A stretch of DNA of 64,000 nt from Phaseolus vulgaris. Lineage: Eukaryota; Streptophyta; Magnoliopsida; Fabales; Fabaceae. Where the stretch lies: the NCBI RefSeq assembly GCF_000499845.2, contig NC_023750.2, positions 27,959,177 to 28,023,176 on the forward strand, given 5' to 3'. The notes beneath the pieces are model-generated. The model was not told where the DNA came from. It ran no database searches and worked only from the letters and a program-made list of their open reading frames with translations. Both the position numbers and the translations under genes were made by a program. Positions within the stretch are counted from its first letter, which is position 1. Each line of letters begins with the position of its first letter. Below, piece after piece: positions 1-11,211 of this stretch.

Positions 1-77
1 TTTGGTAAGATGGGAGCCTGAGTATATAAAGTCTTTCTTGCATCTTAGTAGAACCTTATTTTCAAGGAGTTTTTGTC

Positions 78-920
78 TTAAATGTAACAACCATTAGAAT
101 CAAAGGTAAGAACACAAGATAGTCTATCAAACAATTTTGTTACTAAAAGAAGATTTAAAGTGAAGCAAGGAATATACAAAACATTGTTTAAGACATGATT
201 TTGATTGAGAAAAACACTTCCATAGTAATTGGCAATGACTTGATTTCCATTTGGTAATTTGACATAAATAGGATCAATTTGATGATACGAAGTGAAGTAA
301 GTTAAGGACGAACAAATGTGATCAGTAGCACCACTATCAATAATCCAAGAACTAGAAGAATAAATAAAGTTATTACCAGTTTGTGTTGTCATGTTGGAAG
401 GAATAACAGAGACTTGACTAGAAACATTGTCACTGGATTTGACCTGTTGTAAAAGAGCTAACAATGTTTGATACTGCTCAGGAGTAAAACCAATTTGTTG
501 AGATTCCACTTCTGACTTTGAACCTTCATGATTCTGCTCATTATTGTTAAAATTTGTATTATGAAAGGCTGCATGACTTTGATGATGGTTCTAATTTTTA
601 AATTTGAAATGAGGTGGAAAACCATGCTTTTTATAGCATGTATCAATGGTATGCCCTGTCTTTCCACAATAACTGCAAATTTTGGAAGTATATCCTCCTC
701 CATAGTTTCCTCTTCCATATCCACCACCCATGCCATAGGTCGTAGCATTGTTATTATAACCTCATTTGCTAGTAGCAATCATTGCCTTGGATTGATCACC
801 AAAAACTTGCCTCTCTTGTTGTGTAATGAGAAAGTAAACTCTATTCAAGGATGAATTATCTGATAAACTAACATGGTAAGGTGAACAAAGATCTTATGAG
901 GGATCAACAACTTTACCCAT
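78..920 (-). pseudogene. Copia gag - protease N-terminus remnant
   Basis: One minus-strand frame runs from an ATG at 920-918 (MGKVVDP...) to TAA at 80-78. It is interrupted by TAA near 896, TGA near 775 and TAG at 593-591. Near 680-635 it encodes a CCHC zinc knuckle (CSYCGKTGHTIDTC, CX2CX4HX4C), which in the family binds RNA. Near 345-300 it encodes WIIDSGATDHI, the copia aspartic-protease active-site region. The N-terminal SPYHVSLSDN segment is followed at once by SLNRVYFLITQQERQ, which normally lies a few hundred codons later, so most of the gag core is deleted while the frame is kept. Downstream of 78 the protease homology appears to continue in another frame, indicating a frameshift. Confidence 0.85.
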
Positions 921-950
921 AGATAAATGTAGCAAACAGAGCTCTAATCA

Positions 951-964
951 GAGCTCTGATACCA
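951..964 (-). other. Primer-binding site of the copia element
   Basis: The minus strand reads TGGTATCAGAGCTC, the standard plant copia site complementary to the 3' end of initiator tRNA-Met. It is followed by a near-repeat of GAGCTCTGATTA, which looks like a small local duplication. Confidence 0.85.
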
Positions 965-966
965 TA

Positions 967-1337
967 TTACAAAATAGAAAGAGATGAACAAAAGAGTAAA
1001 CTGACAAAGGATATGAGAATGAATATCTCTTCTTTCTTATTATTCAAATAAAAAGAAATGGTCTGAATATATACAAGTAGTACACTCATTCTAGGTTTAA
1101 CTAAAGAGGAAAAGAATCAATAATTAAATACTAGAATCATAACACACACAAGACAAAATAAAGGTTATTCACCTCTATAAAGAGAAACAACTGATAATTA
1201 GAAAAAACACCCAATTATTCTCCTTTATGAAGAGAAACAACTGATAATTAGAAAAGACACCCAATTAATATTAGGATCCTTCTATAACTTTGGTATCCGT
1301 ATCCTTTAATAAAGATCACACATAAAGAGGAAAATGA
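967..1337 (-). repeat. Copia 5' LTR
   Basis: About 371 bp lie between the CACTA junction and the primer-binding site. On the minus strand the LTR starts TGTCATTTTCC and ends next to TGGTATCAGAGCTC; its last bases are degenerate (no clean CA). It contains two direct 50-bp repeats (about 1171-1220 and 1221-1270) sharing the core GAGAAACAACTGATAATTAG, the sort of subrepeat found in LTR U3 regions. The second LTR is outside the window. Confidence 0.75.
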
Positions 1338-2030
1338 CACATGCATCCACCAATGAGGTATTAATATATTTAAATATTTATTGGTGTCTTTTGTTTTATA
1401 ATTATAAACATACAAATTCATTAACTTAAATTATTTATTTCAGGCATCAAATTATGGAAGTGGTGTTCCATCACCTAATCAAGTAATAGGATCAAGTGCT
1501 GGAGCAAAACTGATTAGGGGTGTGTGTTTTAATTTTAAACTTGATTTGGGATGTATGAACTTTTGAACAATTATGTGTTGTAATTTTAAACTTGATTATG
1601 GATGTATGGACTTTTTTTGTGTTTTAATTTTCAATTACATATAAACTTTTGAACATTATTATGTGTGCTTTAATTTTCAATGAAATGAATGGATGATTAT
1701 AACTTTATACATTATTTTATTTTATTATGAAAAAGTGGTGGTTAAATTTTATAATTGTATAAAACAGATTATAAAAAAAATATAAAAAGTGGTGGTTAAA
1801 TTTTATATATTCAGAATTAAAATTACGTCAGTTAAAAACGCTACTACTTACGTATATTATGGTGCCAGAATCTTCTTTCATGAATGTAAATTGCAATAGT
1901 TATAACTGACACTACTTACATATAAAAATTGTCACTAATTACACTATGTTTAAAGTGACGGGTGTTGCAGCGGGTAGCGTAAAACCGGCACATTAAAATT
2001 TGTGGCGGCCAGTTCTATGGCGGTTTGAGG
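1338..2030 (+). mobile_element. CACTA (En/Spm) 3'-end fragment
   Basis: This segment is homologous, in inverted orientation, to 28854-29520, the 3' end of the large CACTA element in this window. It begins at the end of a transposase exon (CATGCATCCACCAATGAG followed by GT), then an intron, an acceptor near 1440 and a last short exon (GCATCAAATTATGG...). A subterminal region with GCGGGTAGCGTAAAA and repeated GTGGCGG words follows. No CACTA terminus is seen at the right, so the extreme end is lost, and the left side is cut by the copia insertion. Confidence 0.75.
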
Positions 2031-2330
2031 AGAAAAGAGATTTGATTTATCTCTGTTGTATTGCTATTTGGCTGGTTATTGAGCACAATTTTTGCTGTGA
2101 TTTGAGACTCTCTTGTAACCATAACTTTGATCATAGTGGAGTTTGATTGACAGGCTTGTGCCCGTGGTTTTTACTTCTCACATTGAGAAGGTTTTCCACG
2201 TTAAAATTTTTGTGTCTTCCTGAAGTGTGTTTTTGTTGCTGCCATTATTTGTTATTGCTCCTCACAGATTCTTGCAAGTTGGGGAAATTATTATCCGATG
2301 CTTATTGCTCTTATTGAGATATTATTTTTA
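2031..2330 (+). repeat. Copia LTR 3'-part remnant (Tork/Tnt1-like)
   Basis: The text CTCTTGTAACCATAACTTTG ... GGCTTGTGCCCGTGG ... TTTTCCACGTTAAAA is a pattern I recognise from the 3' half of plant Tork-type copia LTRs. No second LTR or coding region is attached. The boundaries are approximate. The call rests on recall of the family pattern, not on an alignment. Confidence 0.5.
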
Positions 2331-3293
2331 TTGTGTTGAATTGGTAGTCTTCGTATTTTTTTGAAAGTCTTAAAATAGGAGTAATTCTTCTTTTATATTC
2401 TCATGTCAAGAGATCTCTTGAAACTTTAGGAAAAACTTTGAGAATGTGTTGTTAGGTATTCCGCTGATTTTGGAGAAATCCTTCCATCACTATGATATTA
2501 AATCAAGCACAAACTTTTACATATTTTTTTACTCAATTTAAACAAGTTTATTTTTCATCTTTTCCCTCTTGATTCTCTCACTTCGGACCTATATCTTTCT
2601 TAAAAAATGAAAATAAAACTCACAATCAAACTAGTTACCAATTTAGCTTGTCACTTGTGTTAGTGTTACTTCCATGTATTCATCTAATTGTTTACAGATA
2701 ATTGGTGAAAGTTACTTTTATTGTTGATATTGTTGAATCACATGGAATTATATTCCTTGTCTCAGAAAGTGTTTTCTCTCATTTCCCTTCAAGTCAAAGC
2801 ATTCATGCTAAATATGCAACTTTTTTCGTTTCTAGTGCACAAATTTCCACCACTGCAATGCCTGCACTATGTTATGGAGATGACTGTTTATCTTTTAATG
2901 ATGTTTGCACATAATGTGAAAGCTCTGAAATCCATTATAGACAAAATCTTTAAGCTTTTTGGATATTTTAGTAGGTATAAACTGTGCCATTTGGACGTCA
3001 TTTCTCACAATGTTTCAGTGCTCGATAAGATGATAATAGATGGTCACCTTATAGTAGTCCTATATAATGAAATGGAAGAATATATTCCGACAACTTTTAA
3101 TTGAAGAAAAGAAAAATTCAAGGGAATTGAGTAATGAGAACCACAAGGCAAAAACATTATAAAGTATTTATATTTTAATTACTGATGAAATTGTCACATC
3201 AGTGGTGACAAACTCACTTTATAAAATGAGTTGATACTTATAAACTAAACCAACGTTATTTATTTCATACTTATTATTAAGTACTATTATTAT
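2331..3293. other. Unassigned AT-rich stretch
   Basis: No recognisable gene or transposon ends. A 127-codon open frame (2721-3104, +) encodes a hydrophobic, leucine-rich, low-complexity product with no motif I know. It has no codon signature of a real gene and may be a fragment of an old element or a chance frame. Confidence 0.4.
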
Positions 3294-4293
3294 TAAGGTG
3301 ATAAAAAATTCAAATTACAAAATCCAATTCATAATTATTCAAATTGCATTTTGGGTTGGGTTTTGACTTGCCCCGATCCAAGTTGAGTCAAGACAATCCG
3401 GGTCGATGTCGAGTAGAGCAGGCCCAAACTGATGTCGAGTCGTTCGGGTCCAGGTCGTTGTCGAGTCGTCCAGACCGAGGTCGATTTCGAGCCGAGCAGG
3501 CCAAGACCGATATTGAGCCGAGCGGGCCCAAGCTGATGTCGAGTCGAGCGGGGTTGGGCCGATGTCGAGTCCAGCGGGCTCGGGCCGTTGTCACGGACCT
3601 AGACTGATGTTGAGCCGAGCGGGCCCGGGCCGATGTCGAGTCGTAAAGGCCCGGGTCGATGTGGAGTTGTACGGGCTCGGGCCAATGTCAAGTCGTACGG
3701 GCCCAGACTGATGTTGAGTCGTACGGGCCCGGGCCGATGTCGAGTCGTATGGGCCTGAGCCGATGTCAAGTCGTACGGGCTCGGACCGATGTCGAGTCGT
3801 ACAAGCCCGGGCCGATGTCGAGTCGTACGGGTCCGGGTTGATGTCGAGTCGTACGGGCCCGGGTCGATGTCGAGTCGTACGGGCCCGGGTCGATGTAGTG
3901 TCGTACGGGCCCAGACCGATGTCGAGTCTACGGGCCCGGACCGATGTTGAGTCGTACGGACCTGGGCCGATGTCGAGTCATACGAGTCTGGGCCGATGTT
4001 AAGTCGTACGGGCTTGTACCGATGTTGAGTCGTACGGGCCCGGACTGATGTCGAATTGTCCGGTCTCGAACCAAGTTAGTTTGTGTCCATATCAAAATAG
4101 ATTTAATGTATTTGATAAAGTGAATTTAATCTAATTAAGAAAGTGGATTTAATCTAGATTTAATCTAGTTTAAATGGATTTTAAAAAAATCCAAATAAAT
4201 TTGATCTAGTTAAAATGTATATGGATTTTAAATCCAATCCATTTATTTGGATTTGGAATGGATGTAGATTGGATTTTAAACATGAGCACCCCT
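3294..4293. mobile_element. Probable non-autonomous hAT-like element carrying a minisatellite
   Basis: The segment is flanked by a matching 8-bp repeat ATTATTAT (3286-3293 and 4294-4301), the TSD length of hAT elements, although in an AT-rich context. Its ends form a weak terminal inverted repeat: left AAGGTG..., right ...CACCCCT (AGGGGTG on the other strand). Both ends continue into inverted AAAATCCAAT-type sequence. The interior holds a 26-bp GC-rich tandem array and no transposase. The AGGGGTG end resembles known plant hAT-type MITEs. Confidence 0.5.
3390..4075. repeat. 26-bp GC-rich minisatellite
   Basis: About 26 imperfect copies of a 26-bp unit, GATGTCGAGTCGTACGGGCC plus CGGGCC. The unit is most regular from about 3700 to 4060 and more diverged at the left. 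Because 26 is not a multiple of 3, three units (78 bp) restore the frame, so open frames with a 26-residue period occur on both strands. I regard these as by-products rather than genes. The array is far more GC-rich than its flanks. Confidence 0.9.
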
Positions 4294-4461
4294 ATTATTA
4301 TAATGAAAAATATATGTTTACATAGCCTTTAGTTCCAATATCTTATTTTCAAAACATATAACAAATAGACTTCCGAATTTATATAATTTCAAAAATATAC
4401 TAAAGGCTTTCAAAAGTTTAATTTTGAATTATGAATATACGTCAAAAAGTTTAATTCTAGA

Positions 4462-4491
<30 letters not shown>
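4294..4491. repeat. AT-rich spacer ending in an (AT)n microsatellite
   Basis: Non-coding AT-rich DNA with an uninterrupted (AT)n run at about 4462-4489. It is the target of the Tat-1 insertion: an (AT)n tract resumes right after the element at 16678. Confidence 0.85.
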
Positions 4492-4493
<2 letters not shown>

Positions 4494-5305
4494 TACCGTC
4501 CTGGTAGTCGGAAATGATGACGTGGCATCCAGCTACAGTATAGGCGTGTTGACAAGACGCCAGGTTGGCAGAGGGGAAGGAAGTCGGGGGGCTCGTGAAG
4601 TCGCCAGTTATTAAGTTGGCGTGTTTCGGTCTCCAGCATACCAGGCGATCGCCCAGTAGAAAGTGAAGTCGCCAGATGTAAACTCAGGCGACCAAGCGAT
4701 TGGAGATCGCCAGAGCAAGCACATCGCCGGAGATGAAGGTGAAGCAGATTATGAAGGCGGCCGGCGAGACCACAGGGAAGGTGTACGAAGGCACCCTAAC
4801 TCGCCAGTTCCAGTAGAGATCGCACTCCCAAGTTAGCTATGCACTGGGCAGTACCATGCATAAATAACTTAGCCAAAAAGAGAGTCAGAAGCAGCGCCCA
4901 AGTCAAGGAGGCTCCAGATGATGGCACGTGTACGCCTGGATGCGAGCCACGTGTCCAAGTCTGTAACTGCCAGGAGAGAGAAAGTAACCAGGTATATAAG
5001 AGTTCTCAACGAACTTTCTGAGGTACGCACGTTCAGATTACACTTTTTACGCTTGCGAGTTCTAGAGCTTACTAGGAGAGAGAACATTGCACGGTTCCTT
5101 GAGATTTCTTGAGTGTTCTTGCTCTTAGTATTTGGTGGTTCGGTCACTGACTTGGGCGTTGGAGTGCGATCGGCCGCAGCGGCGCCGCTCTGTTCTTTTG
5201 CAGGTTCTTGAGGTGGATCTCGAAGAAGGACGGAGGTTCGAAGCGGTGCACGAGTCGATCCTTTGACGAGGCAGGTTCCAACGTTCTGGTCAACAGGCAG
5301 GATCA
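4492..5305 (+). repeat. Tat-1 5' LTR
   Basis: 814 bp, identical in length to the copy at 15864-16677. It starts TGTACCGTCCTGGTAG and ends CAGGCAGGATCA. The U3 part (about 4590-4810) is dense in GGCGA/TCGCC words in both orientations. TATA box at 4993-5000. Confidence 0.95.
4925..5000 (+). promoter_or_regulatory. Tat-1 LTR promoter: two G-boxes and a TATA box
   Basis: Two CACGTG palindromes (4925-4930 and 4948-4953) lie some 40-70 bp upstream of TATATAAG (4993-5000). Plant bZIP and bHLH factors bind CACGTG. The same arrangement recurs in the 3' LTR and, inverted, in Tat-2. Transcription would start about 30 bp after the TATA box, defining the U3/R border; that start is inferred. Confidence 0.65.
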
Positions 5306-5712
5306 TCAGGCGCCCACCGTGGGGCCGTGTAAAACCTGTTCCCATCCACAGCGTGAGTTCTTGGAGGTTTTCGTGATTTTCTGTGTGGTTGTGTGCTGGT
5401 GCAACCGTAGTTTGCTGTTCGCTTGAGATTTGTTCGGTGTTTTCGCATTTTCCACCGTTCGTTTGGGTTTTTGTTCGGTGAAGTGACGCTTTCTGCTGTT
5501 TACGTGCGATCTGTTCGGTGGAATTTGAATTCCCTCGCTCGTTTGGTTATCTGTGGGAGAAGCGGTGGTTTCTGGTGGAGTTGCTGGTTTCTTTGAAGGT
5601 TCGCGGTGTTCTTGAGTTTTGCAGAGTTACGCGCAGTTTTTCCGATTGATCGCTGAATCGATCGTAGCTGAAGTAGGTGTTATTCGCTGCATTCTGTGAG
5701 TCGCTAAGTTTC
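5306..5712 (+). other. Tat-1 primer-binding site and untranslated leader
   Basis: GGCGCCCACCGTGGGGCC at 5309-5326, just inside the LTR, is the primer site. I do not assign the tRNA. The leader that follows repeats TGTTCGGTG several times (near 5429, 5473 and 5511), a pattern also present in the Tat-2 leader. No upstream coding frame is supported. The gag ATG is placed at 5713 (MRKMRSN) because both Tat copies conserve it; the open frame upstream lacks an ATG. Confidence 0.8.
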
Positions 5713-8700
5713 ATGAGAAAAATGAGAAGCAATCGTTCAAGTCCGGTTGCGCCCGTCGCTGCTGAAGGCGCCGCCGCCATGAGCATGGCGCAGATGGCAG
5801 AGATGATGCGTTCATTGCAGGCAACTGTGGAAGCCTCGCGCATAGAACAGGCGAGAATGCATGAGGACCTGGTCGCCTCTCGCGCCAGGAATGAGGAGCT
5901 TAGCAAGGTGACTGAGGAGCTGCGTCAAGCTCTTCAGGAACAGCAAGGGCGTTCTTCTGCTGAAGAGGTTGCGCCGTCGTCGCCACCATGTGTTTTTCCT
6001 ATGCCTTTTGTTCAGGCGATTACTGACACGCCTATTCCTGCGAGTGTGGTTCCGGTTAAGGCTGTTTTCACCGGCGTGGAGGATCCTGAGGCTCATCTCA
6101 CCACGTTCCATACGCAGATGATGCTGTCAGGGGGATCAGACGCCGTGTATTGCAAGATGTTCGTGAGCACGCTCCAGGGAATGGCGCTGGAATGGTTTGT
6201 GAGCCTGCCTAACGGTCACATAACCAGTTTTCAACAGTTCTCGAAGATTTTCGTCGAGCAGTACATTGTGAATAAGGCACCGCCCAGGGTGTCTTATGAT
6301 TTGTTTGATATAAGGCAATATCAGGGAGAGTCCCTTAGAGACTACCTGAATCGCTTTGGGGCGCAGATGGTCAGATCGCCGGCCAAAGATGAAGAAATGC
6401 TGGTCTATGCATTCAAGAAGGGCGTGTTGCCGGGACCATTCTGCGAGGCGTTGATCAGGGCGCACCCCGCCACGTTTGCTTAGGTTAGGCGACTTGCGGT
6501 GGCCCACATCGCCGACGAGAGCGAAGTCGCCGAGAAGAGAGGAAGCGTGGCTCCCGCTAGGCCACGCGCCCAGACGAGGATCCAGCCACAGAGGGTGCTG
6601 GAGACAGCGGCGGTCAAGAGGGATCAGAGGACTCGCCATCCTTATGATCCAAGGAAGAACAAGGGTAGGGGCCAAGGACGCCAGCAACCAGCACGCCGGG
6701 AATATAATCGCCCGCCTAAGCACAAGTTTGTCATGGGATTGGCGGATCTGATTGCCATTCCCAACATATCCGCTAGGTTGAAGGCGCCAGAAAAGGTGGG
6801 CGACAAGGTGCTGGGACCAAAGCCAGACGCTTGGTGTGAGTTTCACCAAGGCTTTGGCCATACGGTGGACTCATGTTTAGCAATAGGATACCAGCTCGAC
6901 GATCTGGTAAAGAGCGGGTTCCTAAATGATTATTTGCTGGACAGAAGGACAGGGGGCGCGTCGAGCTCCCAACCAGCAGGTGCTGAAGCTCAGCAGCACG
7001 AGATGCCCACGCACGGAGAAATCCACACCATCGCAGGGGGTTTCTCAGGCGGTGGATGCACCGCATCACAGAGGAAGAAGTACGCAAGGTCTGTGATGAC
7101 GGTGGATATGTTTGAAGACCACTCGCCAGAAGTGGATATTACATTCACTAAGCAAGATCTCCGGGATGTTGTGCCTCATGACAACGATCCCATAGTAATT
7201 TCGTTGATAACAGCAGGAAGAAAGGTCCACAGGGTGCTGGTGGACCAGGGAAGCTCGGCAGATGTGATGTTCTGGCCGACTTTCACGCAGTTGGAGCTGC
7301 CCCTTGACCAGCTGAGGCCCTATGGAGGGTGTTTGTATGGGTTCGCTGGTGACCAAGTGGAGGTCAGGGGGTACATAGAGTTAAGGACAACGTTTACAGA
7401 CGTGGCGGGTTCACGAACGGAAAAAATCAAGTATCTGGTTGTAAACGCTCCTTCAGCGTACAACATCCTGTTGGGAAGACCCACGCTCAACAGGATAGGT
7501 GCCATACCATCAACCCGGCACATGAAGGTGAAGTTGCTGTCCATGGAGGGGGTGGTCATCACCATTAAATCCGATCAGAAGGAAGCAAAGAAGTGCTATG
7601 AGAATAGCCTGAAAAATAAGAGATCGGTGAGTTACGTAACAACCACCCCGCCTCCCGGTGTGAAGCCCAGATCGACGGTAACAGAAGAGACCGCCGGAAG
7701 GGACGTGGAGATGGTGGACGCTGAGCTGGGAGAGGGGAATGCTGGTCTGGAGGAGGAAGAGGCAAGGAATCGCCCTGAGGAAGCGAGAGAACTGGGAATC
7801 GCCAGGGCGGTGATCGCCAGAGAAACCAGACCAGAACCCGTCGAGCAGTGGCTCGAGAGAGAAATCGGGGGAAAGATCTTCAAGCTAGGAAGATCCCTGG
7901 AGGTCGAGCTCCAGGACCAGATCGCCAAGGTGATTGAACGGCATCTGGACGCGTTTGCATGGTCCGCTTCGGACATGCCCGGGATCGATCCCGACTTTTT
8001 GTGCCATCATCTGGCGATGGACAACTTGGTAAGACCAGTGCGACAAAGAAGAAGAAAGTTCAACGAAGAGAGGAGGCAGGCGATCAGGGACGAAACACAG
8101 AAACTCCTCGCTGCAGGCCACATCAGGGAAGTTCAGTACCCTGAATGGTTGGCAAATGTCGTGCTGGTGAAGAAGAGTAACGGGAAATGGCGCATGTGCG
8201 TCGATTTCACTGACCTGAACAAGGCTTGCCCAAAGGATTCGTATCCTTTACCAAGCATAGACGCCCTGGTGGATAGTGTTGCAGGGTGTAAGCTGTTGAG
8301 CTTCCTGGATGCCTTCTCGGGGTATAATCAGATTAAGATGCATCCCATGGATGAAGAGAAGACAGCCTTCATGACGGAGAGATCGTGCTACTGCTACAAG
8401 GTGATGCCGTTTGGGCTGAAGAACACGGGGGCCACGTACCAGAGGCTGATGGATCGAGTACTTGCACCGATGCTGGGAAGGAACGTGCAAGCGTACGTCG
8501 ATGACATGGTCGTGACCTCGCCGAAAAAGAGCAAGCACGTTGCAGACTTGGAAGAATTGTTCACAACGATCGCCAAGTTCAGATTAAAGCTTAATCCATA
8601 GAAATGCATTTTCGGCGTGGAGGCTGGAAAGTTTTTGGGTTTCCTCTTGACTGAAAGAGGCATAGAGGCCAACCCTGATAAGTGTGCCGCCATCCTGGCG

Positions 8701-11149
8701 ATGAGGAGCCCAGCTACGGTGAAGGAGGTTCAACAGCTAAGAGGGCGGATGACAGCCCTGTCTCGCTTTGTGTCAGCTAGCGGAGAAAAGGGCCATCCCT
8801 ATTTTCAGTGCTTGAGGCGCAATAACAAGTTTGCGTGGACGAAGGAGTGCGAGGAAGCCTTCGTCAAGCTGAAGGAATATCTGGCGAGCCCGCCGGTCTT
8901 GTGCAAACCACTGGTGGGAACCCCTCTCAGGTTGTATTTTGCTGTAACTGAGAGGGCGGTGAGTGCGGTGCTCGCCCAGGATCAAGATCAGGCTCAAAGG
9001 CCTATTTATTTTGTGAGTAGGGTGTTGCAGGGCCCCGAAACGAGATATCAGGCCTTGGAAAAGGCGGCGCTGGCTGTGGTATTTTCGGCGAGGAGGTTGC
9101 GCCACTATTTCCATAGCTTCACCATACTGGTGATGACTGACCTACCCATCCAGAAGGTCTTGAAGAAGCCTGACGTTGCAGGAAGGATGGTGAAATGGGC
9201 AGTAGAACTGTCAGAATTTGATATTAAATATGAGCCTCGAGGCCCGATCAAGGGGCAAATCTTTGCAGATTTCGTGGTTGAGCTTTCATCCGAGGCGACG
9301 CGAGTTGAGGGGGACGACTTCCGTTGGGTACTCTCGGTGGATGGATCGTCGAACCAGCAGGGCAGCGGTGCTGGAGTCATTTTGGAAGGACCCAACGGCG
9401 TGCTGATCGAACAATCTTTAAGATTTGCCTTCAAAGCCAGTAACAATCAAGCAGAATATGAGGCGCTGATCGCCGGGATTTTGCTGGCCAAGGAGATGGG
9501 AGCCAGGGTGTTAATGGCCAAGAGCGACTCGCTGCTAGTCACAGGGCAAGTAACAGGCGAGTTCCAGGCTAAAGATCCACATATGGCGGCCTATTTGGAG
9601 TATGTGCAGGAATTGAAGAGTTCCTTTGCTTCCTTTGAAGTAGTGCATGTGCCCAGAGAACAGAATGCCCGAGCTGACTTGCTAGCTAAGCTCGCCAGCT
9701 CAGGCAAGGGGGGTAGGCAGAGGACGGTGATTCAAGAAACTCTGAAGACGCCGAGAGCATTTGTAGCAGATCACCTGGTCCTCCTGATAAGCAAGTCAAC
9801 GGAGAAAGCAGCGAGAAGTCATAGGTCCCTGACGCAAGAGACTTTGAGATCGCCGAGAATTAGAGCATGTCGAGGAGAGAAGGTGAACATGACGCAGGTC
9901 TGCGCGATCCATGAGCCAGACACCTGGATAACACAGTACAAGCGATGCCTGGCAGATGGCCTTCTCCCACTGGATCCGACAGAGGCTAGGAAGGTAAAGA
10001 AAAATTCTAGCAAGTACACATTGATTGATGGCGATCTGTACAGGTTTGGGTTCACTCACCCACTCCTGGAATGCGTACATGGCGAGAAGTGCACGAGAAT
10101 CATGGCAGAGCTCCACGAAGGTATATGCGGAAGCCACGTCGGGGGTCGAGCTCTGGCCGCAAGGACTCTCCGTGCAGGGTATTACTGGCCATCGATGAGA
10201 GAAGACTGCAAGAAGTATGCCCAATGTTGCAAACAATGCCAACAGCACGCCGATTGGCACAAGGCGCCTCCTGAAGAGTTGGTCGATCTACAGCCCTTGG
10301 CCGTTTCATACGTGGGGAATCGACATCCTGGGACCTTTCCCGCTGGCGATCAGGCAGATGAAGTACTTGGTGGTGGCGATTGAGTATTTCACCAAGTGCA
10401 TCGAAGCAGAGCCAGTGGCCCAGATCACCGCACACAAGATCGAAGGTTTCGTGTGGAAGAATATTGTGTGCCGGTTTGGAGTGCCCAAGCGCCTGGTGTC
10501 AGACAATGGGACTCAGTTTGCAAGCCACTTGTTGAAGAAGCTGTGCGAAGGAGTGGGAATTCAACAAGTGTTTGCATCCGTCGAGCACCCTCAGACGAAT
10601 GGCCAGGTGGAGTCAGCTAATCGGGTGTTGCTGAGAGGTTTGAAGAGAAGGCTAGAGAAAGCCAAAGGAAGCTGGGCTGAGGAGGTACCCCGTATAGTCT
10701 GGGCGTACCACACCACCGAGCAGTCAGGAACCCATGAGACCCCTTTCAGCTTGGTCTATGGGTGTGATGCAATGATTCCAGTAGAGATCCAAGAGAGCTC
10801 GCCGAGATTCCAGAACTTTGTAGAGGAAGACTCGAATGAAGAGAGAAGGCTGAACCTGGATCTACTGGATGAGGTCAGGGAAGAGGCGAGATTGAAGGCT
10901 GAAGCGGTGAAGAGAAGGGTCGAACGAAGATACAACTCGAAGGTGATGCCGAGACAGTTTAGAAAAGGCGACCTGGTGATGAGGAAAGCCCACCAGTACG
11001 AGATGGAGAATAAACTGTCGCCCAAGTGGACAGGGCCGTTCAGAATAACCGAGGCGCTCGGGAACGGCGCCTACCGCTTGGAGACATTGGAAGGAGGGGC
11101 GATTCCTCGCACTTGGAACGCCACGCACCTAAAGTTGTATTACAGTTAA
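5713..11149 (+). pseudogene. gag-pol: Tat-1 gag-pol polyprotein, disabled
   Basis: A single conceptual reading frame. Gag comes first, with a coiled N-terminus and a capsid-like core near 6060-6450 (TLQGMALEWFVSLP). The aspartic protease follows (VLVDQGSSADVMF, Asp codon 7243-7245), then reverse transcriptase with YVDD at 8494-8505. The usual gypsy RNase H (about 8930-9170) is followed by an archaeal-type RNase H (about 9310-9700, VDGSS / NQAEYEA / AKSDS / NARAD). Integrase has an HHCC finger (about 10105-10255), a catalytic core with GIDILGPF and SDNGTQF, and a C-terminal GPF module (KWTGPFRI). I saw no CCHC knuckle in gag. Breaks: TAG at 6481-6483 and TAG at 8599-8601, each where Tat-2 has GAG, and a 2-nt deletion near 10280 at the start of the integrase core. 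Stop TAA at 11147-11149. Confidence 0.95.
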
Positions 11150-11211
11150 GAAGCCTTGTAAGTAAAGACAAACGCGAAGTTATATTACAATGTCTCTGTT
11201 AAAACAGTTAG

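Larger units (their letters stand above)
1..1337 (-). mobile_element. Ty1/copia retrotransposon, truncated by the window edge
   Basis: On the minus strand, in order: an LTR (1337 to about 967), a tRNA-iMet-type primer-binding site (964-951) and a gag/protease-start remnant (920-78). The LTR begins TGTCATTTTCC, directly against CACTA-derived sequence at 1338. Everything downstream of the protease start lies outside the window, so integrase and reverse transcriptase cannot be judged. In-frame stops and an internal gag deletion show that this copy is dead. The Ty1/copia assignment rests on the DSGA protease motif, the CCHC knuckle and the primer site. Confidence 0.85.

Noticed and set aside
3344..4002. 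Arg/Ser/Gly-rich open frames over the 26-bp array
   Set aside because: Their repeat period (26 residues) follows arithmetically from a 26-bp unit, frames are open on both strands, and there is no start context or conserved domain.
4492..5305. Possible independent host promoter or gene in the LTR (158-codon minus frame at 4869-5345)
   Set aside because: The frame recurs only because the LTR recurs, and it crosses the LTR/PBS border in one copy.
6136..6861. 241-codon minus-strand frame
   Set aside because: Opposite to Tat-1 gag, where codon bias opens a complementary frame; no independent motif.
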